A program made the position numbers and the translations under genes. Below the pieces are notes generated by a model. It worked only from the letters and a program-made list of their open reading frames with translations, was not told the origin of the DNA and made no database searches. DNA of 64,000 nucleotides from assembly GCF_040581485.1 (NCBI RefSeq), contig NC_090134.1, positions 16,545,501-16,609,500 of the forward strand, in the 5' to 3' direction. Of the stretch, positions 28,615 through 43,300 are shown in pieces (the stretch's first letter is position 1; the number at the start of each line of letters is the position of its first letter). Source of the DNA: Linepithema humile (taxonomy: Eukaryota; Arthropoda; Insecta; Hymenoptera; Formicidae).

Positions 28615-30228
28615 CTTTCACATCGGGATTTGACTTCGTCGTCTTCGACGGCACTCGGTTCCGTAATATTAAGGCACAGTCTGAAGACGATGACAAGGAC
28701 GTGCCACCTCGTGTTCACTGGCGCATGGCACAATTTTACTCGAAGAGCGTCAAGTAATTCTCCATTAAATACGAACGAATAATTCGCCGTGAGATAGATA
28801 CGCACGTAAAGAGCTAAATGAAAATTGCGTCCTTCTGGACAAATGATACAATCTTAACCGACGCTAAATTTGGCATCTCAAATAATTTCCAGGTGTAACA
28901 GCTTTGACTCTCGTAACTTGAAGTAAAAAAATTATGAATTTTGCAAACTAGAACATTAGTAATGTTAATTTAACTAAGTTTAGCGATTAAATTATTACCT
29001 AATACATACCGAAGTTTTTACTTGAGAAATCGATGAAATTTGAAAACAAATGTAGAAAAATATTTCAATATATATTTAGACACACATATATTTGACACAC
29101 ATCGCGAATATAGCATGTTGCAGGAAGAAATGCCGATAGAAAAGTATGTAGATAGAGTTTTACGTCCGCTTGAAATCAGCCGAGGAAAAGGAAGGATAAT
29201 TACGCCTTTGAACAGGAACAAATGACGGCTACGACCGCTAATCTTTCTTTTACTACCTTTATAATCGTCGAAATAACGCCGCGGTTAAAGTGTTCAATTC
29301 CCGCTACAGCTCGCACGTAACCCGCAATTCGCTTTTATCGCGTGATGTTTTAAAGATAAACACGTAATGCTGTTTTAAAGACCATTGTAAAAGACTGACG
29401 ATATAATTGGCGTGGCTCGCAAAGCGAGCGCGGGATCTCGCGCCAAATACCGTAATTCACTTCGCGAACGGTGACGCGCGGAAAGAATCTTGCCCATCGC
29501 TCAAACTCGTCCCGCGAATCGATGGCACGGGACTTTCCTCGTTTTTCCCCCGTAAAGGTGAAGTTTAACGGCGAGCACTACATCGTGCCGGCAATTATTT
29601 ACGTTATTTTCGCGATACGATCTCGAGAGCGCGGGCTTATAAACTCATCGTTCGTGACTTCGCTCTATCCCCTTTAATGGGAAAGCGTGTCTCATGTTGC
29701 ACGTTCAGTTGACTAAAGCGTTATTAACTTCCAAAGTAAACTCACTCTTTTCCTCGTGGCACACTTTGTACATAGACGTAGCGTTACATAATGCTCGATG
29801 AGAAGTTAAGCTCTCTCTTATATATCGTATGCGAGTGCTACGCGATATTCGCCGGTCCGACTGGCAATTTGCCTTTGCATACCGCGGTCTCACTCGAAGT
29901 ATGAATAATAATGACCCTGGATATGTGAATTACGAGGCGATTATCTACGACGGAGGCGCGGACGGGGCGTAGGCGACCGTTGGTTATTGCACCCTAGCGT
30001 ATAGCGCTGTCGGGAATCGATTCTATGACTCGGCAATAATAACAGCAGCACACTAGATATATTTTCCTAATTTCAACGCCACCGTCTCTATAGCCGTCCA
30101 CCGCAATTAATAGCTATCTAAGCGGAAAATAGCAAAAAACTGACATAAATCTAAAAATCTTAGAAGCCGACTTGAAGTATTATGAAAATTATATGCTTCT
30201 ACAGTTATCTATGTCAACATATTCTTTT

Positions 30229-30250
30229 TATATATACATATATATATATT
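30229..30250. repeat. (TA)n tract
   Basis: Short TA dinucleotide repeat with one CA interruption in an AT-rich spacer. Confidence 0.85.
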
Positions 30251-33200
30251 ATATTCGGGTTTATACGACAGAGCTCGGTCTCCCCGTTTCTAATCGCCAT
30301 GCCTTTCGATCAAAAGCATCGTCCTCTTCCATTCTTCGGGCTGTCATTGCTTGTCTCACTCTATGATCTTTGTGGACGTCCTCGCTTTCTTTTCCCTTCC
30401 GGAGAATATCTATGCTGCTTCCTTAACTTCTTAAGTCCACCATGATTCATTCTTTCTTCCCCTAAGTTTTCCTAGTAGTCAATAATAGTAATAAACATAC
30501 TCTTTTTTTTATTAATTTTAATATATATCTTACTAATTAATTGCAAGATAATGTTTATTAATGCAGTAAATAATTAAAAGTTGTAATAATTTTATATTAC
30601 TAAGATTTAAGTAATTTATATTCATTTAGATTACCAAGAATATATTATATATAATGTCGAGAGCTACGTAAAGAATATGCTTACTTTCTTACCTTAGCCT
30701 TTATTAGAATAGGGGTAAATACAGAGTGGATAGGGGTGAAAATCTCGGTACAAGGGTTCTCCGTTAAGTGGCGCCACCTGACAGACCAACCCCTTCTGGA
30801 AAGAGAAAAAAATGTTAAAGGATGTAAAGTATCAATCTTGTTAAATTTCAAATATTTACCTTCTCTAAACAAAGCTAAATAAATTTTTATTTACTTTGCT
30901 ATTAGTAATGGCAAGAATAATTTAAAAAATCTTGTTTCGAACAAAAACATCTCGTCTACCAATAGATTTTTTTTATTGATTCATTCTTTGAACTTTAATA
31001 AAACACATTTTCATATTTCATTACATGATTTCGCATTGATAATCTCTGGATTTTTTGTCGTTCTTTCAACAATTTTGCATGCAAAGTAACACAAAACGTA
31101 TACTTGCGTGGGAAATAACTTATACGCTGCACAACGAATAAAAAAAGGTTATTTTACTTTGAGAACAAAGATGTTTCATCCTGACACTACGCAATTCTAA
31201 AATTATTAACATCTCTACAAACGTTTCTACATAATCAATCGTGAAAGTCTTAGTCAACTTTGTTCTGTTTTACGATAATGTCCCGCTCGAAAGTTTCAAA
31301 ATATAAAAACTCCTGTACTCCTTCTTTTTGGCGCATGTGTTTGAAATACGCAAGCAGTTAGAGAGCACGTTGTATCTTGCTTCGCAATATATCTGTCTCC
31401 ACCGTCCGGCTTCCAATTGTTTAAGTTTCGTGCTCGCGTTGTGCTCGAAAGGATAGGATGTGCCGGACAAAGGATCCGCGAGTAGGTATCCTCACTGCGA
31501 TTTGTCAAAAACATTCTCCGGCCAAATTCGTAGTGCTTTGCTGACTACGTGATGAGTACATGCATACAAAGAAGCGCGCGGTATGCCTCTTGTTTCGTTT
31601 AAACGAATGCCAGACAGCGGATAGAGCGCGGATTGAAAAGAATGGCTTGGACAAAAAAAGAGAGAGAGAGAACACGTGTCCATTCAATTAATTTACTGTT
31701 GAAATGTAGATAATGTTAAGATTTTATATCTTAAGCGCATTATGGCGCTCTTTGTACGCCAAACATTATTTTACTAATCTTCTTCTTACTTATCTCGCCA
31801 TACTTTGGCAAGCTGTGACTTCGTCGTTATTGCCATTTGTATTTGATGTCTAATTTCAGCTTCACAATCCAGTATTGTCAATTAGGGCCCCAAGATATAC
31901 AAATTGACTGACCACTTGACTAATTCGTTTAAAGTTTGTTGTTATTCTCTCGATCGACAACCATTATTTAATTCTGTCAGTGTTAATGACATATTGTGAA
32001 CTGGTATTTTACTAATACATAATAATGTAATTTATTTAAATCATATATTAAGTCATATAGTAAATCATATAGTAATATATATTTGCATAATATTTAGCTC
32101 TCATAATATTATTTATGTCACGTTTCATGAAAGTATAAAAAACATTAATATCATTATTTATATTTTATGAGCAATCGGATGAATACAAATTTTATAATTA
32201 TATAATTTTCTATAAGAGTTCACAATTTTTGTATAATAAGTATAATAAAAATATGGATAAAATGCTTTTATCAAATGTTGTAAAACATTTGTGCGTAAAT
32301 ATTAATGAATATTGGAGAAAAAATATAAAACTGTTGATGTTTCTTTAAATTTTTAAATAATTTTTATCATTTACTTCATTTCTGTTAATAATGTTCTGCA
32401 ATCCTTTGATTAAAATATTCCAAGTCAAAGTTGTGAAGTTTTCATAGACTGATTCCGGGATCTGTACTGCAGTCATTTTCTGCATCTAACATAGTTACAG
32501 TTGTTGAGAATGCAAAGTTCTCATCCATTTGACAACAGTCTATGTAGGTCAAGCTTGAGAGAATCGTCTTTTAATTAACTACTTTTGGAATTAACGCGAA
32601 AAGGTTGTCCTCGGTGGAAAAACAAACCCGGGGAGGAGTCAAGAGAAAGCCGTAAATAAGAGCGAAATGAGAAATGAGAATACATAGAAAACTATTTGTT
32701 ACTTTCCGTATCTCGGCTAATGAGAAGATATACACTGCGCTTTCCTCTATGTTAACGTTAAAAGAAGGAAGAAATCCCACAGTTAAATAAGTATTAACAT
32801 CAAAACACACACCAATTGTTCATAAATTATTAAAAAAAAAGTATTTTTGTCTTTTATTTTAACGAATGCATGGATTCTTTCCGAAATTCACTGAAATTTA
32901 CAATTGTTTTCTTTTTTTTAGAATATTGTAGATATATATGCCTATAATTTCAAGAGGCATTATACGTAATCCGACCACTTTTTTATGGTAGCCAATTTTT
33001 CGACGTACAATATCTAAAAAGCAACTGTCGAGCACAACGGTAGCGTATTGCGCGGGATTCAGCGGAGGCTATCACTTACGCTAGATTTAAAAATCAAGTT
33101 AATGGTCAGCGCATTATTTCCAAGAGATGAGCTACGCCCCGTTGCGCCTTTCTCCCACGGAAGGGCTGGTATAGGAGGGCTCTCTCCACCCGTTTTCGCC

Positions 33201-35594
33201 ATGATTGTAGCGGAATCCTCGGCAAGAAGTAATCTCTTTCTCCCGAGGTACCGGTATCTCGCGCCGAGGCGGGATATTTATTTATGGTGATTAATCACGC
33301 AAAGCCGGAGACGCGGATCCGAGAAGTGCCCGGAACTGAAAGAGGCATGAAAACGAGCAAACATTAGAAGCGAGACGATAAGGCTCGGGCTCGCATAATA
33401 CCGCGACGAATGCGCGAGACGCTTCTGTCTTTCTCTTTCTGTCTTAAAACGTCAACCCCCACCCACACCTATAGTATCTTCCCCGTCGAACAAATCGCCC
33501 TTGCTATACTTCTTGACGATTCATTCTCGGGAATATTGCATTCGTTGATCTTCCACCCGACCGCCTCGCTTCCTCTGCGAAGTTAGCCAGATAAGAAAAT
33601 ATTTGAAACCACGCGCGCGCGTGTGTATGCGTGATCGTATCGCCAAGACGGTGTGTTTTATTGACTATGTTTTGTCTCTCGCGCAACACGCAAGCCGAGA
33701 TACTCGCCAAAGTCGCGCCACCTTTTTACAGCGCACGCCGTATGTCTTTCTACAGCTGATGGTTGAAAAAGAAAAAGCGGGACCTCGACGATCACGCGAG
33801 GCCTGTAAACGGTTATCGCATCGCTCTGCCGGAAGTACACGCCCGTCGGCCGGAAAAAATAGCCGGACTTCGGAGGCCTCTGTAATTACGCCTCGTGAAA
33901 TTCAGGAATCTGTCAGCGCCTTCGTAGATTACCTTCGTGGCGGCGAATTTAAATTGTTATTGATTCAAATTTGCCGACGTAACTTGACGCGAAGTTTCGC
34001 GTTACCTCGCATTGACCTGTTGTCGGGCCTGTTATTTTTCACGGGTTATTTCCGGGCATTCGTGGCGCGGCGCGTTTGAACGCGTGCAAAAAAAAAAAAA
34101 GAGGATTGATCATGCCGCGCAGATTTGCGGAATTCCTCGGCCGCTAGTCGAGTCCGCTCCTCCCCCGCGTCTCCGCGTGTCAAATGAAAATATGTCACTG
34201 CCAGTCGGTGGCAGTCGAAATCCGGACGCGGTGGCGTTCTCATCAGCATGCGAAAACTTTGTTATTTGTTTGAACACGTTAAATTATGCATGCGCAATAT
34301 GCTGACGGCTTTCGACGGCGTTTCGGGGGGAGGACGCGAGTTTGGGCGCGGAGAAGGGCGCGATTCGTGGGGGGTGGTCGAAAGGACGGTTGAGGGGCGG
34401 CAGAGGGACAAAGAGAAAGAGAGAGAAAGAGTAACAGTGCCGCACAGAGAGGAGAGCGCGCGAGTCGAAAGGGTGCAACATTTCTCTCAAACGTAATTGA
34501 AACAACAATAAAGTACGAACGCACAACAATGAACGTGTCTAATAACCCCGAGCTCTTTGCCAGCTCTATACTTTGGTCTGAAAGCACAGGGGTCTTACTC
34601 TGTCGCTCGGCGAGGGGCGCGAAGATATGATTAAATTACGAGGTACAAGCCGTTCGCCGAGTTTGTGTTCCCGTGCGATCAGCTATCTTCCGACTAGGCT
34701 GATCAGTTCACTTGAATTGTCAGATTTTGGTTATATAAAACAGTGAAGATTAAATATCTGCTGCATTTCTTCGAGATCTTATGAAAAATTAATGCATTTG
34801 GAGTCTACGTATACGTTGTTTGAATTATCAAATTCTACTCATTTTTGTATCGGATTTCTTATTCAGTGTTCAAAAAAATAAGTAAATTATTCGTTCACAT
34901 TGCAAGGAAATTGCTCAAATATTTCTAACTTTGTTACAATTGCTTAAATTTAGTAACTTTGTTACAAACTCGCAAATTCGATCAATTCTTTATAATTAAT
35001 TGTGCATAAATGATATGATGTTTTACGATTTGTTAGAATGATTGCCACAAATTTGCATCACTTACGATAAAAATTTAATTTTGCTAATTTTGCATTGTTA
35101 ATACAGAAATCGAAGTTCAATAATCCGTTAAATTTGATTTTATTAACCAATGTTAAATGATTATTTCACAAGTTTTTCACAAGTATTTGTAGACAGATGT
35201 GCTCTTAAAACTTAATTAAAATTTGTGGGTCGAATGCAAAGATATTTCATGTAAGAATATAATTGCGCGTGAAATGCAGAAGCTTTTTTAATTCAGTACA
35301 TACGCGTGTGTATACATAATTCCGTTTTAAGAGTCGCACAACTAACCTATGCACAAAGTACTCGGATATTTTGACTGAATATGTTCAGGATTCGTTGGCG
35401 AAGTGGTGCTTCAGTAGCTAAAGTAGCGCAAGAGCAGCAATTGATCGAGCAACGAGCGTTCGAGTAACAAACACGCGACATATGTTTGCGGACGACGCTT
35501 ATTCGGGAACGCACTCAGTTTACTTGGATAGGGTTTAATATTAGCGGAGATTAAAAGTCACCAAAGGCAAACGATGCGCGGATGCACGAGAGCA

Positions 35595-35621
35595 AGAGAG
35601 AGAGCGAGAGAGAGAGAGAGA
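35595..35621. repeat. (GA)n microsatellite
   Basis: GA repeat with one CG interruption, about 27 bp. Confidence 0.9.
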
Positions 35622-36017
35622 CGCTAGCGCACACGACATATACGCGGAAAATGCTATAGGCGAACCCACCGAGAGTTACGCCGCGTAGATGTGTATGAGT
35701 TAATGCGTCGTGGCGTGTGCGATGCATTTTTTTTTCATCCGTCGACAAACGAACGGACGAACGTGACGTGGTCGCGCTAATCAAAATCCGATGCGCCAGC
35801 AACGACCGCCGATTAAGCCGGTCTCCTCTGAAGCCCCTCGTCACGAATCCGCGAAGCTGCAACACGGCGGTTGGCCGGTTTGACATAGGTCCGCGTGCAC
35901 GGTCTCCTATATATATCCTGTGTATATTTCGCATATACATATTTATACAAGGCTCGAGTGCGCGGCCCGCTTTTGCGTCCACGTCGATCGTCCCGGAGCG
36001 ATATGGCCAGGCGCTTC

Positions 36018-36031
36018 CTCCCCCCCCCCCC
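36018..36031. repeat. Poly-C tract
   Basis: A run of about a dozen C within a CpG-rich block; a (CG)n run of about 14 bp follows near 36219-36232. Confidence 0.9.
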
Positions 36032-37592
36032 GCCCTCCCCCTCGGTTGCCGCTCCCGCGTCCCTGCCGGTTATGGTCCGTTTAAAATATGAAACGCGGTG
36101 ACAGCCAAAATCTGCAGGAAGTCCGTACAGTGCAGTCAGACTGCAGGCTACGCCGCGGGAGAGAGGAAGCCGGTCAATTGGAAACGGGGTGACCGAGTTT
36201 CGAGTCGCCGAAACCGTCCCGCGCGCGCGCGCGTCCGCGTTATCCTTCCGCCTTGGCAACCCGACGTATTGAGTTCTTTACCGGAACCTCTCCCCGGCCC
36301 GCTCGGTGTACTCCCGCGACGCGCTGTAAGGGAATAATCTTGACTCGCCGCGAAAGCCGCAGCGCGCCGACAACTGCCGGCAACGACCGTCGGCGACCCA
36401 GCTCACGTTCACAGACGTTGCATCCCGTTCGCGTAAAGGAATTTCGATATACTGAATTCGCGTGACGCGTGAGGCGGACTTAAGATCCACGGGCGAGAGC
36501 GCCGGGATGAAGTCGCCCTCGACGCGATGGAAATCTTGTTTGTATATCGCGATAACGGCGACTGTTGTTTTATCGCGAAGGTGTACGAAGCTGTTTAAAT
36601 TTTAATTGCCTCTAGTTTGCGCTTAGGAATATACATAGTTTGTAAACAGCGACAATAAGAATCTTTCGCAATATCGTGTGCGTGCGAATGTTTGCGCTCG
36701 GCTAACTAGCTGAAACTACGATTAAATTCGGACATCTAAAATGAGCGCCTGTAAAGCGCACGTAAATGGAAACATTCAAGTGCAAACACGCGACACTTCG
36801 GCTTCAGGCTTTAATAATTTTCAGTTTTGTAACGGAAAGAGTGAAAAACAAAAAACAAATCTCGACTGGCTATATTTATTTTATCGTTATTCTATATACG
36901 TCTTTACTACAATCAATATTGGAAATTTTCATTCACGTTTATTATCCAAACGAGAAAAAAAACCATGGAATACGAATTATTAAATTGCGGTCGATGATAG
37001 AAGTCTAACAATAGCGATGAAAAAAAGCGCAATCACGACTGTCATTAATAGCGATTACATTAGTAAGAACGTTTGCATAAGCGCGGGCGAATTAGCTGTT
37101 CCAAAAATATTTAAACACGTCGATAATTGCTCGTTGATATATTAAGATAAAAGCTTGACACGGCGCGATGGCGTAACGTCGATATCCGGATAGAAAGGAT
37201 TAAAACGCGGCACCATGTGAAATACGTTTACTATCTTGTTACAACGTCAATCAAATCGCAACGGCAATAAATCATCAGCATACCATATCCCTCGGATCAA
37301 ACACCGAAAACTCCGTGCCGTGCTGATAGCGCGTACAGATAGGCGTTACACAATATTATCTTCCGGTAAACGTAATAAATTTTCGTAACGCCGGCAGGTA
37401 TTTTATATGCGAAATATTTATCGCGCGTCGAGATCCGAAATTAAATCGTTCGGGCGGCATCGGGCGGAGGCGGATGCTATAAAGGAACAGCGCGGCCGAT
37501 CGTTGTCGATGAGGACTCGGCAAAATCGAGCGGATATCGTTTGAATAGAGTGTACTCGGTCCTATTCGCCCCCCTTAAATTCACCATCCTTT

Positions 37593-37609
37593 CGCCGTCG
37601 TCGCCGTCG

Positions 37610-37640
<31 letters not shown>
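37593..37640. repeat. (GTC)n trinucleotide repeat
   Basis: About 16 triplets of the CGT/GTC phase with CGC and CAC interruptions, in a CpG-rich block. The opposite strand reads as poly-Thr in one frame, but no gene structure supports translation. Confidence 0.9.
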
Positions 37641-40295
37641 TTCTGGCTTCCGTCTAGCGTACGTCGCGCGAGCTCTTATTAAAGGTGGCGATTTATCGCT
37701 AGTAATAACGGTGCGGTCTGGTGCTGCTTGGCGGTGAATGTCTCCCAAGGTTCCCGGGAAGAGCAAGAGCTCGTAGCGCGAGACGGAAGAGGTCAGGGGG
37801 GCAGAAACTGGAAAGTAAGGGTTTATTCGCAGTAACCCCGTCCGCGCGCGCTCAACTCCGGCGGACATCTCCGTTGGGTGGCGGTGTGTGTGTTATCTAG
37901 CGTACGTCGAGCGTGTGTACGCGCGCGCGAGCAAACGCGCTCGCGCCGGGGTAGATTAACAATTCCTGACATTTTAGTGGCGCTCCGGATGCGTTAACGC
38001 CACTTCAAGTACCGGAGTGCTCGACCGTAACGAGCTCCAGGATTGATTAACCGCCCCTGTCGAGCGACCCGCAACTACGGGCTCTACGTGCTTCTCTAAG
38101 CAAACGAGACGACGGCCCGACGAAAGATCCTCGGAACTTATAATTACCGCTTGATTAATTGCCATTTTGACAGATAACTCGGAAACGGAGAGAATTTTTC
38201 ACCGACTCGTCCTCGTTGCACTCGGGCGGGCCTGCCGTGTGCATCGATCAATCTTCCTAAAATATTGTACTATGTAAATTAGTTGGCATCCGCTGACTTT
38301 TCGGACAACTGGATGAATCGGTAGCTACTATTTACGTTGAAATCGGGATAATAGAAAGCATTCATCGAACAAGAATGCGGCCTTGCGCGAAGCATACGTG
38401 GCTTTCCGCTATTTCAAACTTCACTTCTAAATTTCGCCAATATTCGACAAATTTAACTAGCTTTATACAGTAAAATTAGTTTTTACGTTAGAAAAATGAA
38501 CACGCATGTTGAAAATAAAATGCGAAAGCTGCTCGAAGACTTTGTAAGAAAAGTCTAAAACAATCGAAGCGGATATTCAGATTACGCGAGATATTTATTT
38601 ATACAGAGATATTAATAGTAATTTCCGACAGATATTAATGGTGAGTTTCGAATAGAATGTTTTAAAAAAGATCTGGATTGGTCAGCGCGATGTTAAACGT
38701 GACAGACAACGGCAGGTGCTTTCCCACGTCGGTAGTGATCGAACGATGGATCGGTCGGTCGGGTTAGAACTGCGCATACACATCGATAGAAGGAACAGGT
38801 CACCTGCTCAAGGGGTTACGAAGACGAATAAGCATTATTCATATCGTGAACGCTTATCCTTAAGTTATTCATCTCATGAATTAGTAAACACGATGAAGAG
38901 AGAAGCTTTGGCTCGCATTGGCCCATCTCAAGAAGGCGCACTAGAATATCAAGTCGAAACGATACTCTTCGTGTTTCGTTATCAATAGGCAGCAAGTTTA
39001 AGATCAATAAATTCCAAGTACACAATTAGTATTTTGACAGCAGTTCGATAAATATCTTATCGCGCGATTTGGCATATTTTTTGAACTTCAATAAATGATT
39101 ATTAAAATACTAAATTATACGCTTGATCTAAATTCTCTAATTATTCGAGATGACTGTGCGATATACCGCGTATATTAAAAAGAAATTTAATAAAATTTGT
39201 GTGTAATACGCATTTCGCTCCCCTCGATCTTTCGTATTTCCTCCTAATAAAATTTTCGAAGAATTTCCGAAGGTAAAAGGGTCTCAATATTCCCTCATCG
39301 CCGGAACCGCGCACCTTTTATCGCGGTTGCCGGTGATATTTAAAGGAAAGAGGAAATGATTTAGCGAAGAGCGATGGTTACCACTCGCTTCTCGTCAACA
39401 GCATCGTCGAAGCGAGCGCGACGCTATAGGCTGGAAATAGATTAGAAACGTAATATTTCAACCGTCGTAAATATTCCCCGCCGCAGCGTGTGGCGGTGTG
39501 GTGCTCCTTCCATGCGGTCGTCGTCGTTCTTTTTCCGTCGTCTTCTGTCCGTCTCGCACCGACTGGCAGTTGCGACGTCGCGATCTAATTGGGATAAGAA
39601 GAATTTTTGTACCGGGTGGCCCTTAATTGGTCGCCCCATCATTAAGGGTGGTCCGCGGCTCTAATTATCATAGCGTAAATCTTGACGCTTCGAGCGATGG
39701 CATTCTCAGCTTGTCCCGAACTTCGCTATATCGTCGAGCTTGGCGAATGGGAGAGTTCATGAATTACACGCATTTTATATTTGCATAAATATAAAATTCT
39801 ACTTTATTAAATGAATAGAAATAATTGTACATATAATGAATACGGTTATATGTTAAATTTATTACACGTAGGGTGCAACTCAGAGCTGGCAAAATTGTTG
39901 CCCGTATAAGGCAATAAAACTCTGATACTGATAATATCTTGCAAAGCATATTTTTAACCGCAGTTTGTTCCGGATACGTACTGCAAGATACTAGCAATAT
40001 ACAAATATTAAACATATGTATATATACTTGTCTACAATATAAATTGATAATTAAATATTACATCTGCGAAATTAATTTTATCAAAAACGTTAGACAATGA
40101 TGTCGAACATACAAAAAATATGAATTATATAAATATGACACAATTATATAAAAATTACACATTAAAAAAGTATTGGCACATATACTTTTTTTATAACAAA
40201 TCATTGGAACGTATTTACGCAATTTGTGGAATATTTTTCGTCTACGCGGTAGACAACATTATTTTATATAAAAACATAATGCCCTGCTGGGATTT

Positions 40296-40301
40296 TTTAA
40301 T
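40296..40301 (-). terminator. Possible polyadenylation signal of the transporter gene
   Basis: On the minus strand this reads ATTAAA, 22 nt downstream of the transporter stop codon. It is a common variant signal, but the resulting 3' UTR would be very short. AATAAA matches farther downstream (near 39860) are alternatives. Confidence 0.25.
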
Positions 40302-40322
40302 AACTATGAAAATCATTTGGGA

Positions 40323-43300
40323 TTAAGTCTTTGTTTCTTGTTGTTGCGGCTGTTGCTGCTGTTGGTCGTCGGCTTCCCAGTTTTCGACATCTGGTACCGG
40401 ATAATTCCATTGTTGAATTTTGCCCGATCCGAAAGTCGCAAATATGAGGAAAGCGAGAATCTGGGCGACGATAGTAATCCAGAACGAGACTCTCCAACGC
40501 GCCATAGTATGCTGTGAAAAGCAAGCTTATGTGAATGTTACTCTACTGGTTAAATTGAATGCCAACATTGTGAAGATTATTTTCGTTTATATTTAAAAAA
40601 TATGCTGTGAAATTTAATCGCAATTTTTCGGAATTACGAGCGCGTAATGTAATATGAAAAATCTAGTAAGATCTGAATATTGCAATAAAGTTAACTTTAC
40701 AGTTTGTTATACAAACTTTGCAGTTGATTATACAATTAGGATTCAATGTCCCATAAAAAAGATTTCAGTTTAATTTTTTTATCGCGTTAAAGCTGTTCCA
40801 TTTTTCATAAAACTTCAGAAAAGTGCATAACTTGTTTAAAAATTCAGGAAATCGACGATTAAGTCAAGTTGTTCTTAGCGGATACTTTCAGTTTGCATTA
40901 ATATTAGCATTAAAAATGTGTTCACTTACCCCTTCGGCTACGAGCGCGCCGACTATTGGTGGCAAGATAAAGGCAGAAATAGTGCCCGGAGTATTTGTGA
41001 TACCCATGAGAATCCCCGCGTAATTTGGAGCCAGATCGTTCTGATTACAAAGATGACCAACGAATATAGCACCGCAGACCACTATACTGAGAGTTAGCAG
41101 CACGGTCGATGTAACGCGATCGCAACCAATGTACGCAATTATAACAAGAAATATGCTAGGTGGCACGGTACCTGAAAGAGAGGAAAATCTGTTTACCTCG
41201 GATCTTATGTAACTCATATCTAATGCCTATATCAGGCATTACCTCGGATCTTATGTAACTATATCAGGCATTATTTATTTTTATCATAAAATTAAATCTC
41301 TCGCGCGTTTCTTTGCATTGAATACAAAATACAAATTTTCATGATGTGATGCATAAAATAAAATAGAAAAATTAACAGGATGCTCCGTAATACGATATAA
41401 ACACTACACGAGGATTTTAAACATTGTTAGTTAAACATTGTCGTTGAGACATTATATCAGAAAAAAATATTTTACAGCCACGTGCATTATATTTGTTATC
41501 ATGGTCAAACGTACAGTCACGCAAAAATTTGCAAACAATACCTTATCTTTATTCAATAAATATGTAAATGTATGAATTCAAGCAGTTTTAAATTGTGTCA
41601 TTATATCCGCTAAGGTTACGAACTGCCAAAGTTAAAATAAGAAATGCTTTTCTTTTAATTATATTAATTAATTAAGAAAAATATATATTAATCAAAGGAA
41701 TAACATGCAATTGTCATTCAAAATTACGCAATATTTTGATGAGAGAAACATTTGAAAAAATTATGTTTCTGTTTTTTTATTACATACATCTTTGATGTGC
41801 GAATAGACGAATTTAATGAATTCCATTGCAAATACGTACTTATGAAGACTGCAATTTTACGAGCACCTGTCTGCGACCAGTGTCCCTTTTGCCGTCCCCA
41901 ATCTAAGACTTTTCCGATTAGCGGATTAATGATAGCGTTTACGAGATACGGCGTGCAAACAATAGCGGCATTCTGTGAAATAGATCGAGAACAATTTACA
42001 AAGTTCTGCTGGGTAAACAAAATCATTTTATGCAAAATATAAAATAATTACAATAGAAAGACAAAGATCGGGAGACAAAACATGATGTCAGCGGCTTATT
42101 ACAATAAGCTTCGGACTCTATAATAAAGAAATATTCTTTATTATAGAGTCCGAAGTACAGTTGTCCGAAGTACGCCTAACAATTAAGATGATAAATCTCA
42201 TATCTGACACGCACAATCTTGCAGTATTTGACTTCAATTGATACGAATAAACTGGACAGTTATTAAATTTTGTACTGAAGATGGTCAGAAGTTGACCGAA
42301 ATGTTTACGTATTGATGTAATAATAAAGAAGATTGTAACAAGCTGTTGACATCCTGCTTGGACTCTCGATCCTTGTCTTTCCATTCTAACTCTTCCTAAT
42401 AAGAGCTTATATACACATTCAAAATATAAAATGTTAAAGTATTTACTAGATCTGATAACATAACACAACTTTCATTAAAACGCGTAGCAATTTGTGTCTG
42501 CGATGCGTATAAAATAAGTTCTACATATTCTTATTACAAACTTACCACTCTGATGTCATATCGCAATATCTTGTTCATGTAAAGCGGCAGCTGCGTGAGC
42601 AAAAAGTACCAGCAAAAATTGCCGAGAGTATTGGTGGCGACCAGAGCCAGAAATGGCACCGACGTGAATATACTTTTCCATGGTACTTTCGTTTTCGAGG
42701 AGCCGGGCGGTCGATGACCGTACGAGGTCACAATGAGCGTTCTCTCCTGCTCTGTTATGTACTTCTGCTCCTCCGGACAGTCGGCGAAAAATATGTAGAA
42801 GACTACACACCAGATCAACGGTAATGTCCCATGAATGTAAAAAATAGCCTCCCAGCCTACGTAATTTAATATCATTCCAGAGCTGAGAATAGATATCACG
42901 GTTCCGAGCGACGTTCCGGCATATATGATGCCGACCCACAAACTTTTCTCCTCGTACACAACCCATTTGCCCAGAATAACGTTCACTATAGGTAGATTCG
43001 CCGCGCTCATGAGACCGGTAAAAAATCTCACAGTGTACAGTAGGGACAACGAGCCCGCTGCAATCGGCACTAACATAGTTAAGACTCCGTTCGCCAGTAC
43101 GCAGGTTAGCAACACCATCTTCGTGTTGAATCTATATTGAGAAATAATAGATTTCTATAGATTATAATACGAAAAATATGTGAGTGGAAAAAAATAAGCG
43201 AATCTAGCCGTCGACCACTTACCGGTCCGCCAGGTAGCCCGACGGAAACATCCCGACCAGATATCCCGCGAAGTATATGCTAATAACCAGACCTTGCTCG

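Larger units (their letters stand above)
21301..40295. other. Non-coding stretch, no recognisable gene
   Basis: CpG-rich blocks (25200-25800, 28450-28650, 33700-34620, 35700-36480, 37500-38130) alternate with AT-rich spacers (22980-23230, 26600-27120, 30450-30700, 31690-32560, 34700-35350, 39760-40290). Several microsatellites are present and listed separately. The longest ORFs (214 codons at 23406-24050, 188 codons at 25236-25802) are Ser/Leu/Phe- or Pro-rich translations of pyrimidine-rich DNA and look accidental. Other small repeats: three copies of a 12-mer (ATCATATAGTAA-like) near 32040-32076 and poly-A at 34088-34100. Confidence 0.6.
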
